64,000 nt of DNA from Lanius collurio (GCA_020086605.1 JACBWW010000017.1:12600126-12664125), one strand, 5' to 3'; positions 1 through 12,790 are shown, counted from the first letter of the stretch. Made by a program: numbers and translations. The notes: generated from the letters alone by a model not told the origin.

Positions 1-3000
1 GCATAACAAAATCAGATTTTACTGCTGTCGTGTCAGCCTAGGGTTGAAATATGGCTTTGAAACCCTCCCTTTCACCCTGCTTTTTTAATGAAAAACAATC
101 GTGCTGGAGTGTAGTAGTGCTTACCCTGGCTGCATTTGACTTTAGCTTTTTATTTTTAAAGCCTTATTTTAGTCTTTAAGAGCTCCCAATTAAACTCTTT
201 AGATCCACAGTGAAAGACCGAACGTGCCTGCCTGCACAACAGCAACTTTCCTGGGTGGGAAAAAGATATTTCTATATTAAAAATAAAGGAAATTGACATA
301 GTGTATATTCCCTTCATATTACTTACTCTTTCCTAGTGAATCTTCATTTGGCATTTTGTCATTTTCTTTTTTTTTGCAACATCACCCATACTTTTTTCCT
401 TTATTTATTTTTTTTCTCTTCCCCTTCTCCTTTCTCCTCTTTTCTTTATTTCAGCCTCCCCCTTACCTGCTGCCTAACACGGTTTTCAATGTTAACCCCC
501 TAATGATTTGCAACAGAAGGGCAAACCACTTCATCTGATGAGTAAGCACAGCACGTGTTGTAAATCCCTTCCCAAATAACGCTCACACACAAAAGAAGCC
601 TAGGTCAGATGTTCCTTTATGCATTCTGAAATGCATGTGGGAGACTCTCACCAAAGAATCTGACAACATTGCACGACTCAATGAGACACATGCCAACTCA
701 ATAAGAAAAAATTTTATTTCAGTCAGCTTTGCAGCAAACATGAAAAGAAAATAAAACCGTATCACCAGTTTGTTAACAGCTCACCTCAATGCTCACAGCC
801 CCAGCTCCCATTTTAGGCTCTGCTAAGTTCTGGCTAAGAAAACAGGACTCACAAAGTATCCTGAATCTCACCAAGGAGAACATGCTGTCAATGGTCAGGG
901 GAAATTTAGAGTCAGCTGTGACTGAACAGTGAAGCAATTTACACCAGGTTTTTATCTATTTTGCTAACTCATAAATTCTTACATTTATGTGCATAGTTCA
1001 AGACTCTAAGACCATTTGCACCATGCCTACTATTATGTGGGGTTTTCAGTGCACTTATGAATGCAAATATTAATAAAGACTTGCAAACTCAGTTCTTTTT
1101 TATGATTTATAAAATACACCTATCACAGTCTCTATGGGCATGTACACTCATTTTATAAAAATCACATGTATTAAAATGTAATTAGATGCCTACTCCCACT
1201 GCACCAGGCTCCAGGCTGCACAAGGTAAAAATGTCTTCAGGTTCTCAGGTATTCAGGAAAAAACTTGAGTGATAGCAGTCCTTCACACTTAAAGCTTTTA
1301 GGTGAAGTTTGACTCAAGAAACAAATTGCAATAAAGTGTTTTCACAGAAAAGGTTTGGTCTAGGGCATGATGGCAAAGGGATGTTTCTAACACTAGCAAG
1401 ACCCACCATATGGATCTTAATAGAAGATGTCAGACCAGGGCTATAGCTGTTTCTAGAAAAAAACCCACTGGGTGAACAGGGGAAAATATTCGCTCTGGCA
1501 GTCACTGTGAACATAAATTGTCATTATGCAGTTTGTGCATCTGAAAGGACGTAACAGCTGATGACAGGTCAGTTGTTATACTTGGTGTCCCTGTGAAGCC
1601 AAAGAGTGAGGTAACAGGGCTGTGGGGTTGACTTCATTACAAGTTGCTCCGTAACCTCCTCCTGGAAGAAAGAGAGCAGTAGTAAAATAAAGCTTTGCTG
1701 AAAAGGAGCTTTCTCTAGAGCCTGGGCCCAGAGCTCATTCCTGCAAGTTTCTGACAGTTTCCTCCTCCCACCCAACTAAAGGACATGGTAATAAATCTCT
1801 GTCAGTAGAAATCCAGTACGCCCCTGAGATCAGACCAGCTGTGATTGGTATCATGCACTCTCCCAGGTCACACTGCCATGCTGTGTCTGCAGCCACAGGT
1901 CATCTGAAACTCCAACAGGGACTTTCCAAAAGGTTCTGCTGCATGAGTGCTGCCAGCCCCAACCAGATGGTTTCACACAGACCTTCCCAGTCCATGACCT
2001 GCTTTGAGCAGGAGTGGCCTCACAAGGGACAACAGTGAAGAGATCCCATGTGGAGGTGGCCTGGGGTCTGCAGGAGATCAGCCACTGGGGCATGTTTGGG
2101 GAATTTTTCTGTAAGAGACTCTGCGGTTTGGAGTCTCTTCCAGCATGAGCTTTCCTGTCTGCACTTCTCCATAATTCATCCTTAATAGGTCTACTGTCCC
2201 TGAGGAAACTGGGAGGATGGTGCAAAAGGAAAACGGTTTTAGGAGTTTCAGTGCTGGGTGGGATGAGTCCTGTCTGTGTGCAGAAAGCCTGTGGTAGTGT
2301 GGGTCACTGGCTGAGCAGTGTCCATGTTTACAAACCCATTTGTCTGTTTACATCAGGCTCAAAAGGGAGCCTGCAAGTGTAAATATGGGATGGCCAGCTC
2401 CTGCTGCCTCCAATTCAAGCTAGAGAAGCTGAGGTTTTCTTGTTTTTCAAAAGATGCTACAGTCTTTGCACCAAGATTAAGTGACTTATTTTATAAGAAA
2501 AAAGGGCCTGTCCTGCTCCTCTGGGCTACAGTTTCCCTTCCCTTGCATTGCTGAGTAGCCTGGGCAAAGCCATGTTCCCTCCCCAGATGTGGGTGAATAT
2601 TAATGGTGTTGTGTGATTCATGGTTTACTTTGGGATCCGTTGGGGTAAAGGAGCTGTGTCAGTGCAGAAGAGCATAGGAATATTAACTCAAATTAACCTA
2701 GCTTTTTTCTTGGAGAAACAGAGATCTGAAAGTCTTACATGTCCTGAAATTGTGGTTTGGAAAATAGTGGAGTCAAGGTGTGTGTGAGTATGTGACCTAC
2801 AAAAATACCTCATCTCACCGCTAATTTACTCACACATGTAATGTTCATTTTTCTTTTCAGCTACCCCAATTTATTTCCTGTTTCTCCTTCTTTTTCCTCT
2901 TCTTGCTTTTTTTGAATATGCTGGTCAACACATGTTAAACCAGAGTCTCCAAAACCAACAAAAGAAAGTTCAGGAGAGGCAGTGAGAGAAACAACTGAAT

Positions 3001-6000
3001 AATGTTGCCAATTTTAAAATGAAGATAAGTTATACAGGACCTTTCATTGAACCAACAAATGTTTTATAGTGTTCACCATTTGAGGCCAGCAGTTCTTTTT
3101 TTTCCCTCCATTTTAAGCTAGACTAGAAGATATGTAATTCATCAGGAATCTGTACATGTTTAAGTAGCTTTGAAAAGAATGACGGTCATGTGAGACTGAC
3201 CTACTGTGTCTTGACTTGCATGTCCATTTTTTCCCCACTACATAATGTTCTGTACTCTTCCCACTCTGTCTCATTCCCTTATTCCCACATTCTTTCCCCT
3301 GTTGGTTTCAAGCCATCTTTGCTTTGTCAGTGTTACCTGATAACACAAAGCAGGGTTTAAGCCAGTTATTCTGGCTCAGCTTGAGCCGGATACCACAGTG
3401 AGTGGGGAGCAAAGTGGAGGCTGCATGGTGCCACGTAAGGGGTCAGTCTTGCCTTTGCTGTTCCCAACAGGGCCTTGGGTGAAGTTATGCACACGTTATA
3501 TTCTTAGGTCAGAATTCTTATATCCAAAGGATGAAATGTAATTAACATTATTTAGCACACCTCTGAATTTGTCCAAGTATATAAAAGTGATTAGTCTGGC
3601 TACACAGAGCTTGCAGCACATCCAGATATTTCAGAACTATTCAGATGCTTACTGCTCGCTGCTCCCAGACTAATCACTTTTATATACTTGGACAAATTCA
3701 GAGGTGTGTGATGCTATTGTGCCATTTAAGGATGGTTTGCCTGCAGGAATCCTGGGGTTCATTTTCTTTGGCTGGTCCATTCCGATAGCAGAAGACCAAA
3801 GGAAAACATTTTAAATATAAGAGAAATCCTGGAAAATTCTGGTTTTAAATGCTTTTGAAATGATCAAAATATTGCCTAGGCAGTATTTTATCTTTGGATT
3901 TCTGAGACTCATTTCCATCTCTGCTAAAAAGGGACTGCAGGCTACCTTGCAAGAGAGTTGTCAGGATCAGCCAGTTAGTATTTATGAGGAAATTTCATGG
4001 TGAAAAAAAGATGCCGTGTATATTATTAATAATGTGAGTCCTGAAAAATACCATGCTAAAATAGCATGTATCACAAAGCTGGTATTGTCTGGTGTCTACA
4101 CTCTTGGCACTATGTCCTACAGTAAACTGTATACTGAAAACTCATACTAATGGAAAGGTATACAGGATTTCATTGGTAGGTGATTTATAGTGACTTCCTA
4201 TTATAAACAAGAGGGAACAAATATCCCGCCTTGCTGGTTTCTTTGGGTGGATGTTGAGAGCAGAATGAGACATTCTTGGCTAGGCAAAAGCTGATTCTCT
4301 AGATGCTTGCAACTAGGAGCAGAATGAAGCACTAGAAAGTGAGGTATAAATGACAACTCCTAATTTTAAATAATTGAGTTTCCATTTCCTCAGTGTTTAA
4401 AGATTTCTGGTTGCAGAGGAAATGACCACTGTTTTAAGTGATTTCCAGGCCTGTAGCAAATAGGGATTTCTGATGCTTAATATTAAATATATTTATTGTA
4501 CTATCTCAATATACGTTGAAAGCCTACTACCATCTTTTGACAAGAAGCATAATCCTTTCTGAGACACTATAAAACACTTTCAGTAGCAGCTTGGTTTCAA
4601 TTACTAAATATGCTGTTGAACACTACTGTTGTTTGTTTAGGAAAATTATTTGTGCTGGCCAGTTGTATGCTGTTGAAATGTATTTATGTCTGTATGTAGT
4701 AGGGTAAACATCATTGTTTAACCTAACAAATGAGTCTTGGGAACAATGTGGAATACAGTAATTCATCAGCGTTGGCTTTCCCTGGAGTCACTTGACACAC
4801 TGATCTAAGCTCAGCAAGTCTGTAGGGGTTTAAATTTGTGTGAAAGCCTGCCTTGATCCAACTACTGAGAGAGCCACACTCTTTAAGAGGAGACCAGAAG
4901 TGCTGCCACCAAAGGTGTGTGAGATTAAAGGTAACCACAGTGCTTGGAGAGAACAGCACTGCTGCAGCCTTGGTACCTCAAGGTTAGTAAAGTGCTGCTT
5001 CTATGTAGCAGAGTGGGGTGAGTCATGAGTGGAGTGCCAATCAGCACTTGCTCCAGGGCGAGCCCTCAGCTGAAGCTACTCAGTGAGGTTCAGTATGCTC
5101 CATCGTTTTTCCATTCCTTCCAACCCCATTGCCAGAGAGGTTACCCATCCCCAGTGCCATTTCCTTATTGTCTCAGAGATGAAATCTGGGAGCATGTTGT
5201 GTGATGGTCAAGAAACTGAACACTTTCCATTTTGAGAATGAAGTTCTTTGTTTATTTTCAAGAAGCAATCTCACAAAAATATTGCTTTTACAGTTGAAAT
5301 ATACTTTGCAATTCATGTGCAGATACCTCAAATATCAAAAGCTTTAATTCACAAAATCTTTAATTAGTAGTTGAGGGCAGACCAGATAGATTACAAAAGA
5401 TGAAGAAAGAGCAAAATATTGGGTAAGACTCAGCATTTTGGCAGGTTTTTTTATACATTTGATAACATTTTGTCATCTATGTTCTTTCTCTGGTCAGTGA
5501 AGAGCCAAACATGACCAGCCTGCATTTCTTCCAGGCTGAGCTAAGCCATTAAGGCTGTAGTTATACTGGCAGTATACTAAATCTCTCTATATGAATCATA
5601 GATATACTGAATACCCAAAGGAGAGATATGGTCCTCCCCTCATCCAGCTCTCAGCATATCCACATGGATGAAAATGCTGTCCAAGGACAAAAGTGTGAGG
5701 AAGGGACCATAGAACAGAACCTACAGAAGTGGCTTTGCAGCGGCACTCAGGGACATTGGACTGCAGTGTTAAATAGAATGTCTGAAACCACTTCTTGGAG
5801 GACATCTCTGTTGATTATGAATGGAGTCTGGACAAGTAAAGGTGCATAGATACATTACTTAGATGGCAGATTCATAGTATGTGAAGTGAATCCCACTTTT
5901 GCTTGGAGTCACATCAGGTTGGTTTGACTGGCAAGATGTCAAGGAGAGCATAAGAAAAGGCCTTTGTGTCTCTCACTGTGGTTATCCCCAACCAAAAAAA

Positions 6001-8097
6001 TATGGTAATACTTACTTCCTTTACTAAGGGCTCTTCAGACACGTGGGAGCTGCTTGGATGCTATGGTAGTGCAAACTGGGATATACTGTCAGAGGTTTGG
6101 TATAGGAGGAAAAGATTTTTGGCAAGGAAAAAGGGCCTGTGCTTTGAAATTTTGGATTTTCAGACTTCATTGTGCTAATGTGCTTTTAGAGCAGTTATTA
6201 GCAAGAGCTTTTGCAAATTATCAGTGATGGTGTTATTGTAACCCAGTTTTGAGTTTCTTTGACATAAATTATTTGTTTGAAAAAAACGATAAAATCTGAA
6301 CAGAATAAGAAAATACGTGTGATTCAGGAAAAATCCTCAGCAAAATTAAAGAATGGGAAGCTCTTTCCTCCTGGATTTTATATTTTAGCTTTGCTACTGT
6401 TATTATATACCATGGGCAAGATGCTTTCTTTTAGAGCTGGCTGAACACCAGTAAAAAATATTTGCAAATACTCCTTCAAATAAACGCTGGAATTGGAATG
6501 TGTGTCACCATTCACACCTACTTCCCTCAGAAGTTTGTACAAGCAATTTTTTTGTTCATAGGAAATATTTTCCAACTGCAAAAGAAACTGACAGATGCTT
6601 GAGAGAGGTGTATTTATATCCAGGTTTGCTCTGGCAATGATGTTCTCTATTACTTGCCATTTCCATTTCTATACCTACTGACCTATTCAGTCCTAAACCT
6701 CTTCTTTAAAATTGTCTCTAATCAAAAAAAACAATGAAGCAGGGCTGAAGAATTCTTCATAGCCAAGTACAGCATGAAGAAGGAGAGTTTTTGTGTCATT
6801 CAGTACCTCTTTCTGGATCAAATGTTTCTTTTTTCCTTGGTTCCTTGCCCTCTACATAGGCTGGACTTCCCCTCTTGAATCCCATTCAAGCATTGATCTA
6901 AGAGAGCTTAAGAGATACTGATTTAAGATGTGCACTTTTGGAACCAAACTTAAACCTTGGTCACCTGTGAGCATTTATTTATAAAGCCATTTTACAAAAG
7001 GGTGGGGGCCTGCTAGATCAAACAGTTTGGCAAACAGCTGATCTCTGACATTACAGCTGGTCTCCCACGTTTCTTTAGTGGGACTGTGGTCTCCAGCAGT
7101 CACTTCCAAGTACTGTGCAGTGCAGCTGGGCTGAATTATTGGCTGTAGGAGATAATGGGCTGCTGGCTGTGGTGGGCAAGGTTGCTCCTAAGTGGAGGGC
7201 TACAAATGGTTATTCCACAGGAAGCTCTGTTTAAAGACAAGATCAACTTTTAATTAATAATCTTAGGGAAATCTAGCAATAAGGTTGATTTGTTTTGGGG
7301 AATCTGGCATTGCAAAGATGTGCATTACTTTATGAGATTTATGTTGTGCTCAGACGCTTTTGGGGTCTTGTAGCCATTAGTGCTCGTGCCATTGCTATTT
7401 CTTTGGTTTGACTTGTTTTGCATAGGTATTGCATTTGGGCAGCGGCTTCTTGCTCCTCTATAATGTATTTTTGTGTCAGGATAGCGAACCCACTGAATAA
7501 AGCTTATACATTTCTGCCTGGTAAATATTTTTGGCTTCTCTGGGACGTGAGGACTTAGTGAATGAACAAATACGACTCTTGATGAGGAAGTGCAGTTTAT
7601 GCCTGTGATGCAATTTCATCTTTGAGGGCTGTTAACCAGGTGTGCTTGTTACTTGTGTCCCTCTCAGCTGCCTCTGTGACTGAGGCACTGCTTGGGCGAG
7701 GGGCGCATTAAAACCCCCACACATCATGTGTGCATGGGTGAGAGTCCTATTTTTAGTGCATACTGAAAGGCATTCACTGAAGGGCAATGAAGTGGATTTT
7801 TATTTTTAGGTCTTGCAATTCCTTATGTCTTTGGTATTTATGTTTTGAAAAACAGCTCTATTGCTCTGCAAAATGTAGGTGAACCTTCAAGAACAGCTAC
7901 CCCTTCAGTGTAGCCTTCTCCAGGCAGATGCCTGCATGAAGCTGGTTCTTTGTATGTGTCAAAGAAAAAATTTTATTTTAAATCTGGTATCAATTTTGGA
8001 ATAAACCTTGTGTTATTTTTCAATATGCCTATACCCTGAACATGCTTGTTTTTAAAACTATTAAAATAAAATAGACTTTTTTTTTTCCTGTTTTCAG
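1..8097. other. Non-coding stretch upstream of the microexon (intron or intergenic)
   Basis: No ORF here has recognisable domains or a convincing acceptor/donor pair, so I see no exon. By position it is probably an intron, or the upstream flank, of the + strand gene whose last exons start at 8098. It holds a perfect inverted repeat at 3556-3708, listed separately. A pyrimidine-rich acceptor-like tract ends near 2860, but no coding frame or donor follows it. The part from about 7200 to 7750 has low-complexity-free, homeodomain-motif-rich sequence that could be a conserved regulatory element, but only alignment could show that. No CpG-rich promoter is visible. Confidence 0.6.
3556..3708. repeat. 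Perfect 44-bp inverted repeat with 65-nt spacer
   Basis: The left arm (3556-3599) and right arm (3665-3708) are exact reverse complements over 44 bases, with no mismatch. The spacer is 3600-3664. Pairing stops sharply at both ends: G3555/T3709 outside, C3600/C3664 inside. I see no target-site duplication and no known transposon terminus. The arms are ordinary AT-rich sequence, not a simple repeat. Perfect identity implies a recent inverted duplication, for example template switching during replication, or an assembly or library artefact. A transcript crossing it could form a long hairpin. Confidence 0.95.
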
Positions 8098-8131
8098 AAA
8101 ATCTGGAGAATGGACCAAATAAGTGTGAAAG
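8098..8131 (+). CDS. 34-nt internal microexon of an unrecognised protein-coding gene
   Basis: A strong acceptor (T-rich tract about 8077-8094, then CAG at 8095-8097) precedes 34 nt. A near-consensus donor follows, AAAG|GTGAGTAAG with the intron starting at 8132. Two frames are open. In the frame that reads NLENGPNKCE, the exon ends with two bases (AG) that complete a serine or arginine codon with the next exon. The alternative frame reads KIWRMDQISVK and ends with one base. I prefer the first because it joins to the terminal ORF through the first acceptor after the intron. The frame is not proven. The upstream exon is not identified in the window. The gene identity is unknown to me. Confidence 0.6.
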
Positions 8132-8243
8132 GTGAGTAAGGGACTTCCCAGCTTTCCAAAACTATTGCTGCTATTACAGTTTTCCTGATACCACGTAGCT
8201 ATGTGAGATGTGTGTGTAAATATTTGTTATTGCTTGAATCTAG
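8132..8243 (+). other. Short intron (about 112 nt) between microexon and terminal exon
   Basis: It begins GTGAGTAAG and ends in a moderately T-rich stretch and TAG at 8241-8243. The length is on the short side but not unusual for a bird gene. Further AG dinucleotides at 8247-8248 and 8254-8255 could act as alternative acceptors, so the 3' border may vary by 5 or 12 nt. Use of 8255 keeps the same frame as 8243 and removes four codons. Confidence 0.5.
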
Positions 8244-8430
8244 CGCAGCTAACAGAAAGGGATCCAGCAAAGATGAAACGTACTGGAAGGAGATCAACGC
8301 AGCCATGGCCCTAACGAACCTTGCCCAGGGGAAGGATAAACTTCAGGGAACTACCAGCTGCATCATTCAGAAATCATCACATATATCAGAAGTAAAGACT
8401 GTTAAAGTGCCATTAGTTCAGCAGTTTTAA
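8244..8430 (+). CDS. C-terminal coding exon, unrecognised conserved-looking protein
   Basis: From acceptor 8243 the exon completes a split Ser codon (AG from the microexon plus C) and then encodes 61 residues up to TAA at 8428-8430. The sequence is hydrophilic and lysine/serine-rich, with no membrane segment. It includes KGSSKDETYWKEINAAMAL and later SEVKTVKVPLVQQF at the C-terminus. Amino-acid use is balanced and protein-like, unlike the chance ORFs elsewhere in the window. The open frame continues upstream to an ATG at 8203, but the codons before 8244 look intronic, so that ATG is probably not used. A long AT-rich 3'UTR with a canonical poly(A) signal follows. I do not recognise the family. 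A nuclear or regulatory protein would fit the composition, but that is a guess. Confidence 0.65.
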
Positions 8431-9683
8431 GAGATGGGTCCTCTTTCTTTTTCACATCAAACGGACATTTTCCTCACAGGATTGGTTTTCAGCAAAATCA
8501 GATTCACTGATATGAGGAAAATGTGGAAAATAGGTCCCCTTTTACAGAATGGTCAGTTAAAAAAATTAAGGTCCCTTCTGACCCAGATATTTTCATTGTA
8601 TTAAATGAAATGTTCAATTGCTTCTATAAAAGTCATGTAAATTATAAAAACCCTGTTTTTATCAAAACATTAACTTATTTTATGTTAATCAAGTGCGCAT
8701 AAGATGTTTGCATTGCTATTACAGTAAGTGCCTTGCTTTGAAAAAATAAGCTATAACGTGGGCATAGCACAACAGTGTTATGCCTCAAAATGACAATGCC
8801 ATAATGCTTAAACTTTGTATATTATTCCAAGTGGGCTTAAGCAGCCGAGGGCTAAACACATTACTGCTGAAGGCCCTGGGGAGTTGTGCTTCTTTGACTT
8901 GCACAAACTGACAAGTCTTAATGAAATTGTTACATCATTCTCACTCTCTTTTTTTAATCAACAGTGTTATAAAAATTGTACAGTATGTTTTGTCAAAGTG
9001 ATGATAAGGTTGTTATGCATGTTTCTTACCTGTATATGCAGTATATTAAAATACCAAAATCATTCCTTTGAAAAGTGCAATACTCTAGAACACACAAATT
9101 TAGGAAATAAGTTAATTGTTCAGATTATTTTGAACTTATACATATGATCTCAGATGTGTTGCTCTTTAAAGATTTCTAGTTAAGAAGGTTTTAGCCAGAC
9201 TAGCTGTAAATTCAAGTTGAATTTCTATAAATTTAAAGCTTTACTAGTGACTTACTGAAGTTTTGATAGAAGTAAAATTGGTTTCTTCTTGTACAAAACT
9301 ATAACTATAGGGCCATTCAGAAATGTTTCCATGGTGGAACTTATTACTTTATTGTGGTTTAAACATTTTCATTTTGTATGTACTGCATAAATGAGGGCAG
9401 TTAATTGACATTTCACATTTCACTAAGAAAAGTCTACAATATAAACTATCAAAGCCCAAACAAGAATCACAAAGCGAACTGAAACAATGAAAAATCTCAG
9501 CATTTAAGGCAGGAGGGTTTTAAGAAGATACTAAACCGTATATTAAAAGTCATGTCTCTAAAATTGACTGCTATTGAGTGTAATAACTATCATAAAAGCA
9601 GGTTTATTTTTAAATTTTGTCTGGAGGTGTACAAGTTATTCTTAAGTCATATAACAATAGTCTAATGAGGTTTACAGTGCTTG

Positions 9684-9689
9684 AATAAA
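9684..9689 (+). terminator. Possible proximal polyadenylation signal AATAAA
   Basis: An AATAAA hexamer lies within the inferred 3'UTR. No strong GT-rich element is obvious at the expected distance downstream, so it is weaker than the distal site. Confidence 0.25.
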
Positions 9690-10361
9690 CAGTGGCAAAG
9701 CCAAAACCAATTTATGCTGAATCAGTTACAGAAAACTGGAAAAGAGCTGATTGTTGCTAGGATTTGGATTTTTTTCCTGTGGGTATCCTGTCAGGTTTTT
9801 TCCTACTTATCCCTTTCCTTGCTTCTCTTTATGGTGAGCCATCAAAGAACAAGACAAGAGTTTAGTTCTGCTCCTGCTGAGTTTAATGGCAGAACTCCCA
9901 CATCAATGGAAGCAGGACTATACTAATGATGTAACTAACTTGCAAATAGAGGCTGTTTCAGTTGCACTAAAATAGTCAAGACACATTGCAAATATCAGCC
10001 TTGGTGTGACTTCTTAGGAAACTTCTTGATGTAACATAACGTTGTTGGTTTTATTTAGTGTACAATGAAAATTATTTGATATGAAAATATTTTGTACATA
10101 TATATTTTTACTTTGTTTTCTAAATTGCTGATTTGCATTGACTTAAAGTGCCAAGCAAGAAATGTATGTTGTGACTGTATGAACAGTTGAAGTATGTTTT
10201 ACTGACTTGCATCATTATATGTCTAAGATTCCGTGACATTAATTTTTAATACTTTCTGGATTTTGGCATAATAATGTGAGTTTATAACTAATAGCAGAGA
10301 GTTAATACTTCACTTTTGTTCATACTATTGTAAGTTATTCTGGTATTAAATATTTTGTGAC

Positions 10362-10367
10362 AATAAA
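10362..10367 (+). terminator. Polyadenylation signal AATAAA ending the 3'UTR
   Basis: A canonical AATAAA is followed about 15-20 nt later by a plausible cleavage area, and then by T/GT-rich sequence around 10406-10420. This is the usual arrangement of a vertebrate poly(A) site. A further AATAAA at 10830-10835 could support a longer isoform. Confidence 0.6.
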
Positions 10368-10385
10368 TTCATGGTTTTGACAAAC

Positions 10386-12790
10386 TCTTCTGTTAGAAAT
10401 ATTCAGTGTTTTTGTCTGTATAAACAACAAAATTTGTCATGTAAAATGGGTACTTTTGTGGACTCCTCTGAAGTAGAACTGGAGAAGGCAAGCCATTGTA
10501 TAAACAATTTGTTAATGGTTCTCCTTTCCAATGATTAAAGCACAAGAATAATCTGTAAAACACATCAAGTGGGTTTTAAATTTAAGAAATACTTGGCCTA
10601 ATTTCTTGTTACTGTTTCCTTTAATTTATTTTTTTTCTACTGCTGCTTTTGAGTTTTCTGAAAACACAAGTTCTGATGAAATATGTGTGTGTCTTTTTTA
10701 AATAACGAAAGTCATGATCAGTGCTGAGCCAACAGCTAATGAAAACTCAGTAATTATTTATGATATTGGAAAAACAAACATTATTACTATTGCTCTTCTT
10801 TGTTTCAACATATGTAACCATTTTAGTAAAATAAATAACTGCAAACAACATTTTGCTGGTTTGAATTAAATATTCATTTATCTGTCCTTAGGCATTTGCA
10901 TTTCTGGTTTCCTGTAATAGTCAGGATTTCCCTGTACTGGGACACAAGCATGTGATAGGCAAGGATGAAACAGAAAAGTTAGTCTGATCAATACACCTCG
11001 TGGTACGTAGTTGTGTGAAGTAGTTCAGCTCATCCCCAATGAAATTGACTGCAGCAAGGTTTGAGAAATGACTGCTAATGACAACATGGCATGATGATAA
11101 TAGATCCTCCACACTGGAGGAGTGCAACGGGAAGCCATAGCTAATCACTGACCTGAGTCACTGGAGAAGGTCTATCAGTTGGGAAAGACTTTGGTCATTT
11201 AGGGGTTTTTGGGAGCACAGGCTACATTTACATACATTACGCTGTGTGGATGCTCAGCTGTGGAACCTTGGTGGAGGAGATGCAATCAGCCCATCCAAAA
11301 GTTCAGTGCTCATAGTAGAGAGCCCAGTGCAAGCGGTTTCTTAACTTTTATGCCTCAGCAAAGCTGCTGCACTTGCATGGGAGGGGTGATAGCTAAGATT
11401 TGGTGCGTAATCAGCACTTTAAGGCTTTATGTCCTGCTGATCTGTGATAAACATGTACTGCTGCAACACCTTGGGCCATCCAGCATGTCAGTGGGGATCT
11501 GGATATTCAGCTGATACGTGAGTTCCTGAGGGAGTGTGTACAGCCTGACTTTTGCTGTTGGGAATGTGTAAAAACACCCACATCTTAATGATGCTGAGCT
11601 ACTAGGCACCTACTTTGTACCCGAGTCTGACATGAAGACATCAACTCAATCTGCTCCCACCTACTCTGTCACATCATTTGCCAGAGCTGAGCACTCACAA
11701 ATTCTTATAAACCACCGAGCAAGAGGAGCTCAAATTTTCACTTCAGTAGTTAGAATATACATTGGGCTCAGGACTGCAGTCTCCTCTCCTAGCACCACAC
11801 AACTGCAGCAACCACTGAGCTCTAGCTCTCACTTTGTAGCCTTATATCCTCCATTCGTGGCCTCATGTATAAATATGTGTGCCAGGTGAAGCATTCCACC
11901 AGGGAGACTGAAAACAAGTCCCAGGACAACACATAGACCATTTTGAGTACATTTGATAACTTAGTGGCTAAAGTCTTGACAGAGTTTGGCAAAGGATGGC
12001 AGCTAGGCTTGGGTACCCACACACAAGTGCTGAAGTAGCCACTGCACTAGGAGCTAGAAGGAGAAGATGGGGAAAGAGTTTGATAATATGTCTGTACTGT
12101 GAAAGGAAGAATGGATTTAGCTTTGGCAATTGGAAAGACTATGTGGGCTTAAACCTGTTTCTTCCTTATCTCTTTACTCAGATTTTCATTATGTTCCCTG
12201 GCTTTGATGAATTATGTTTTTATCTACCTAAATTATCCATCAGTGGAGATCAACAACACCAAATGTGAGATGCTATTATGGGAAGCAGCTTTGATTATAA
12301 AAATAATCATGAGCTTCTGTAATTCACTGTACTCTTAACACTGAGAAAGTCCTTCTTTTTACCCTCTGTGTCATCCTCAGCAATAGGAGAGAGTGTGGGA
12401 ATTGTTCTGCATTAGGAAAAAGGGGTCCTGCCCCAGGGAAAGGGTGTCTGCCCTGGGGGATGCTCCCAGTGTGTGGTGAATGAGGAATCACTGGCCTGAG
12501 GAATCACTCAGGGCCAGTCAGGGAGCATGCAGGTGGGGCACAATCCACCCCGCTTACTAAGGCACTGCCAGGTAGTGGGACTGCAGCCAAGCTCAGATCC
12601 TCCTTCAGGAATCCTTCCAAAGGCTTTCAGGTTCCATCATGCCTCTGTATCTTTCGGTTTTGCAGAAGTCCTGAGCCATATTCCCCTCATGGCTTCTAAG
12701 TGCCGGAGAAGATGGCTGTATCTGCTGGTGAATCCCTTGTGTGGAGTTGAAGATGAGAGCATATTCAGCTGTTTCTATCATGTTTGTCTT
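10386..12790. other. Non-coding stretch downstream of the gene
   Basis: No supported exon or repeat is seen. Open frames of 60-100 codons occur on both strands and overlap each other, as chance ORFs do. Another AATAAA lies at 10830-10835. The segment ends where the CR1 tail begins. Confidence 0.6.

Larger units (their letters stand above)
8431..10385 (+). other. Probable 3'UTR of the + strand gene
   Basis: An AT-rich stretch of about 1.95 kb runs from the TAA stop to a canonical poly(A) signal at 10362-10367. The cleavage position (about 10385) is estimated from the usual spacing. It holds no long repeat. Motifs readable in it include a Pumilio-type TGTACATA (10093-10100), an 8-mer matching the miR-130/301 seed complement, TTGCACTA (9962-9969), and a 7-mer matching the miR-124 seed complement, GTGCCTT (8728-8734). 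Such short matches occur by chance and are only candidates. Another AATAAA at 9684-9689 could give a shorter transcript. The 110-codon frame at 8815-9147 inside it is probably not translated. Confidence 0.6.
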
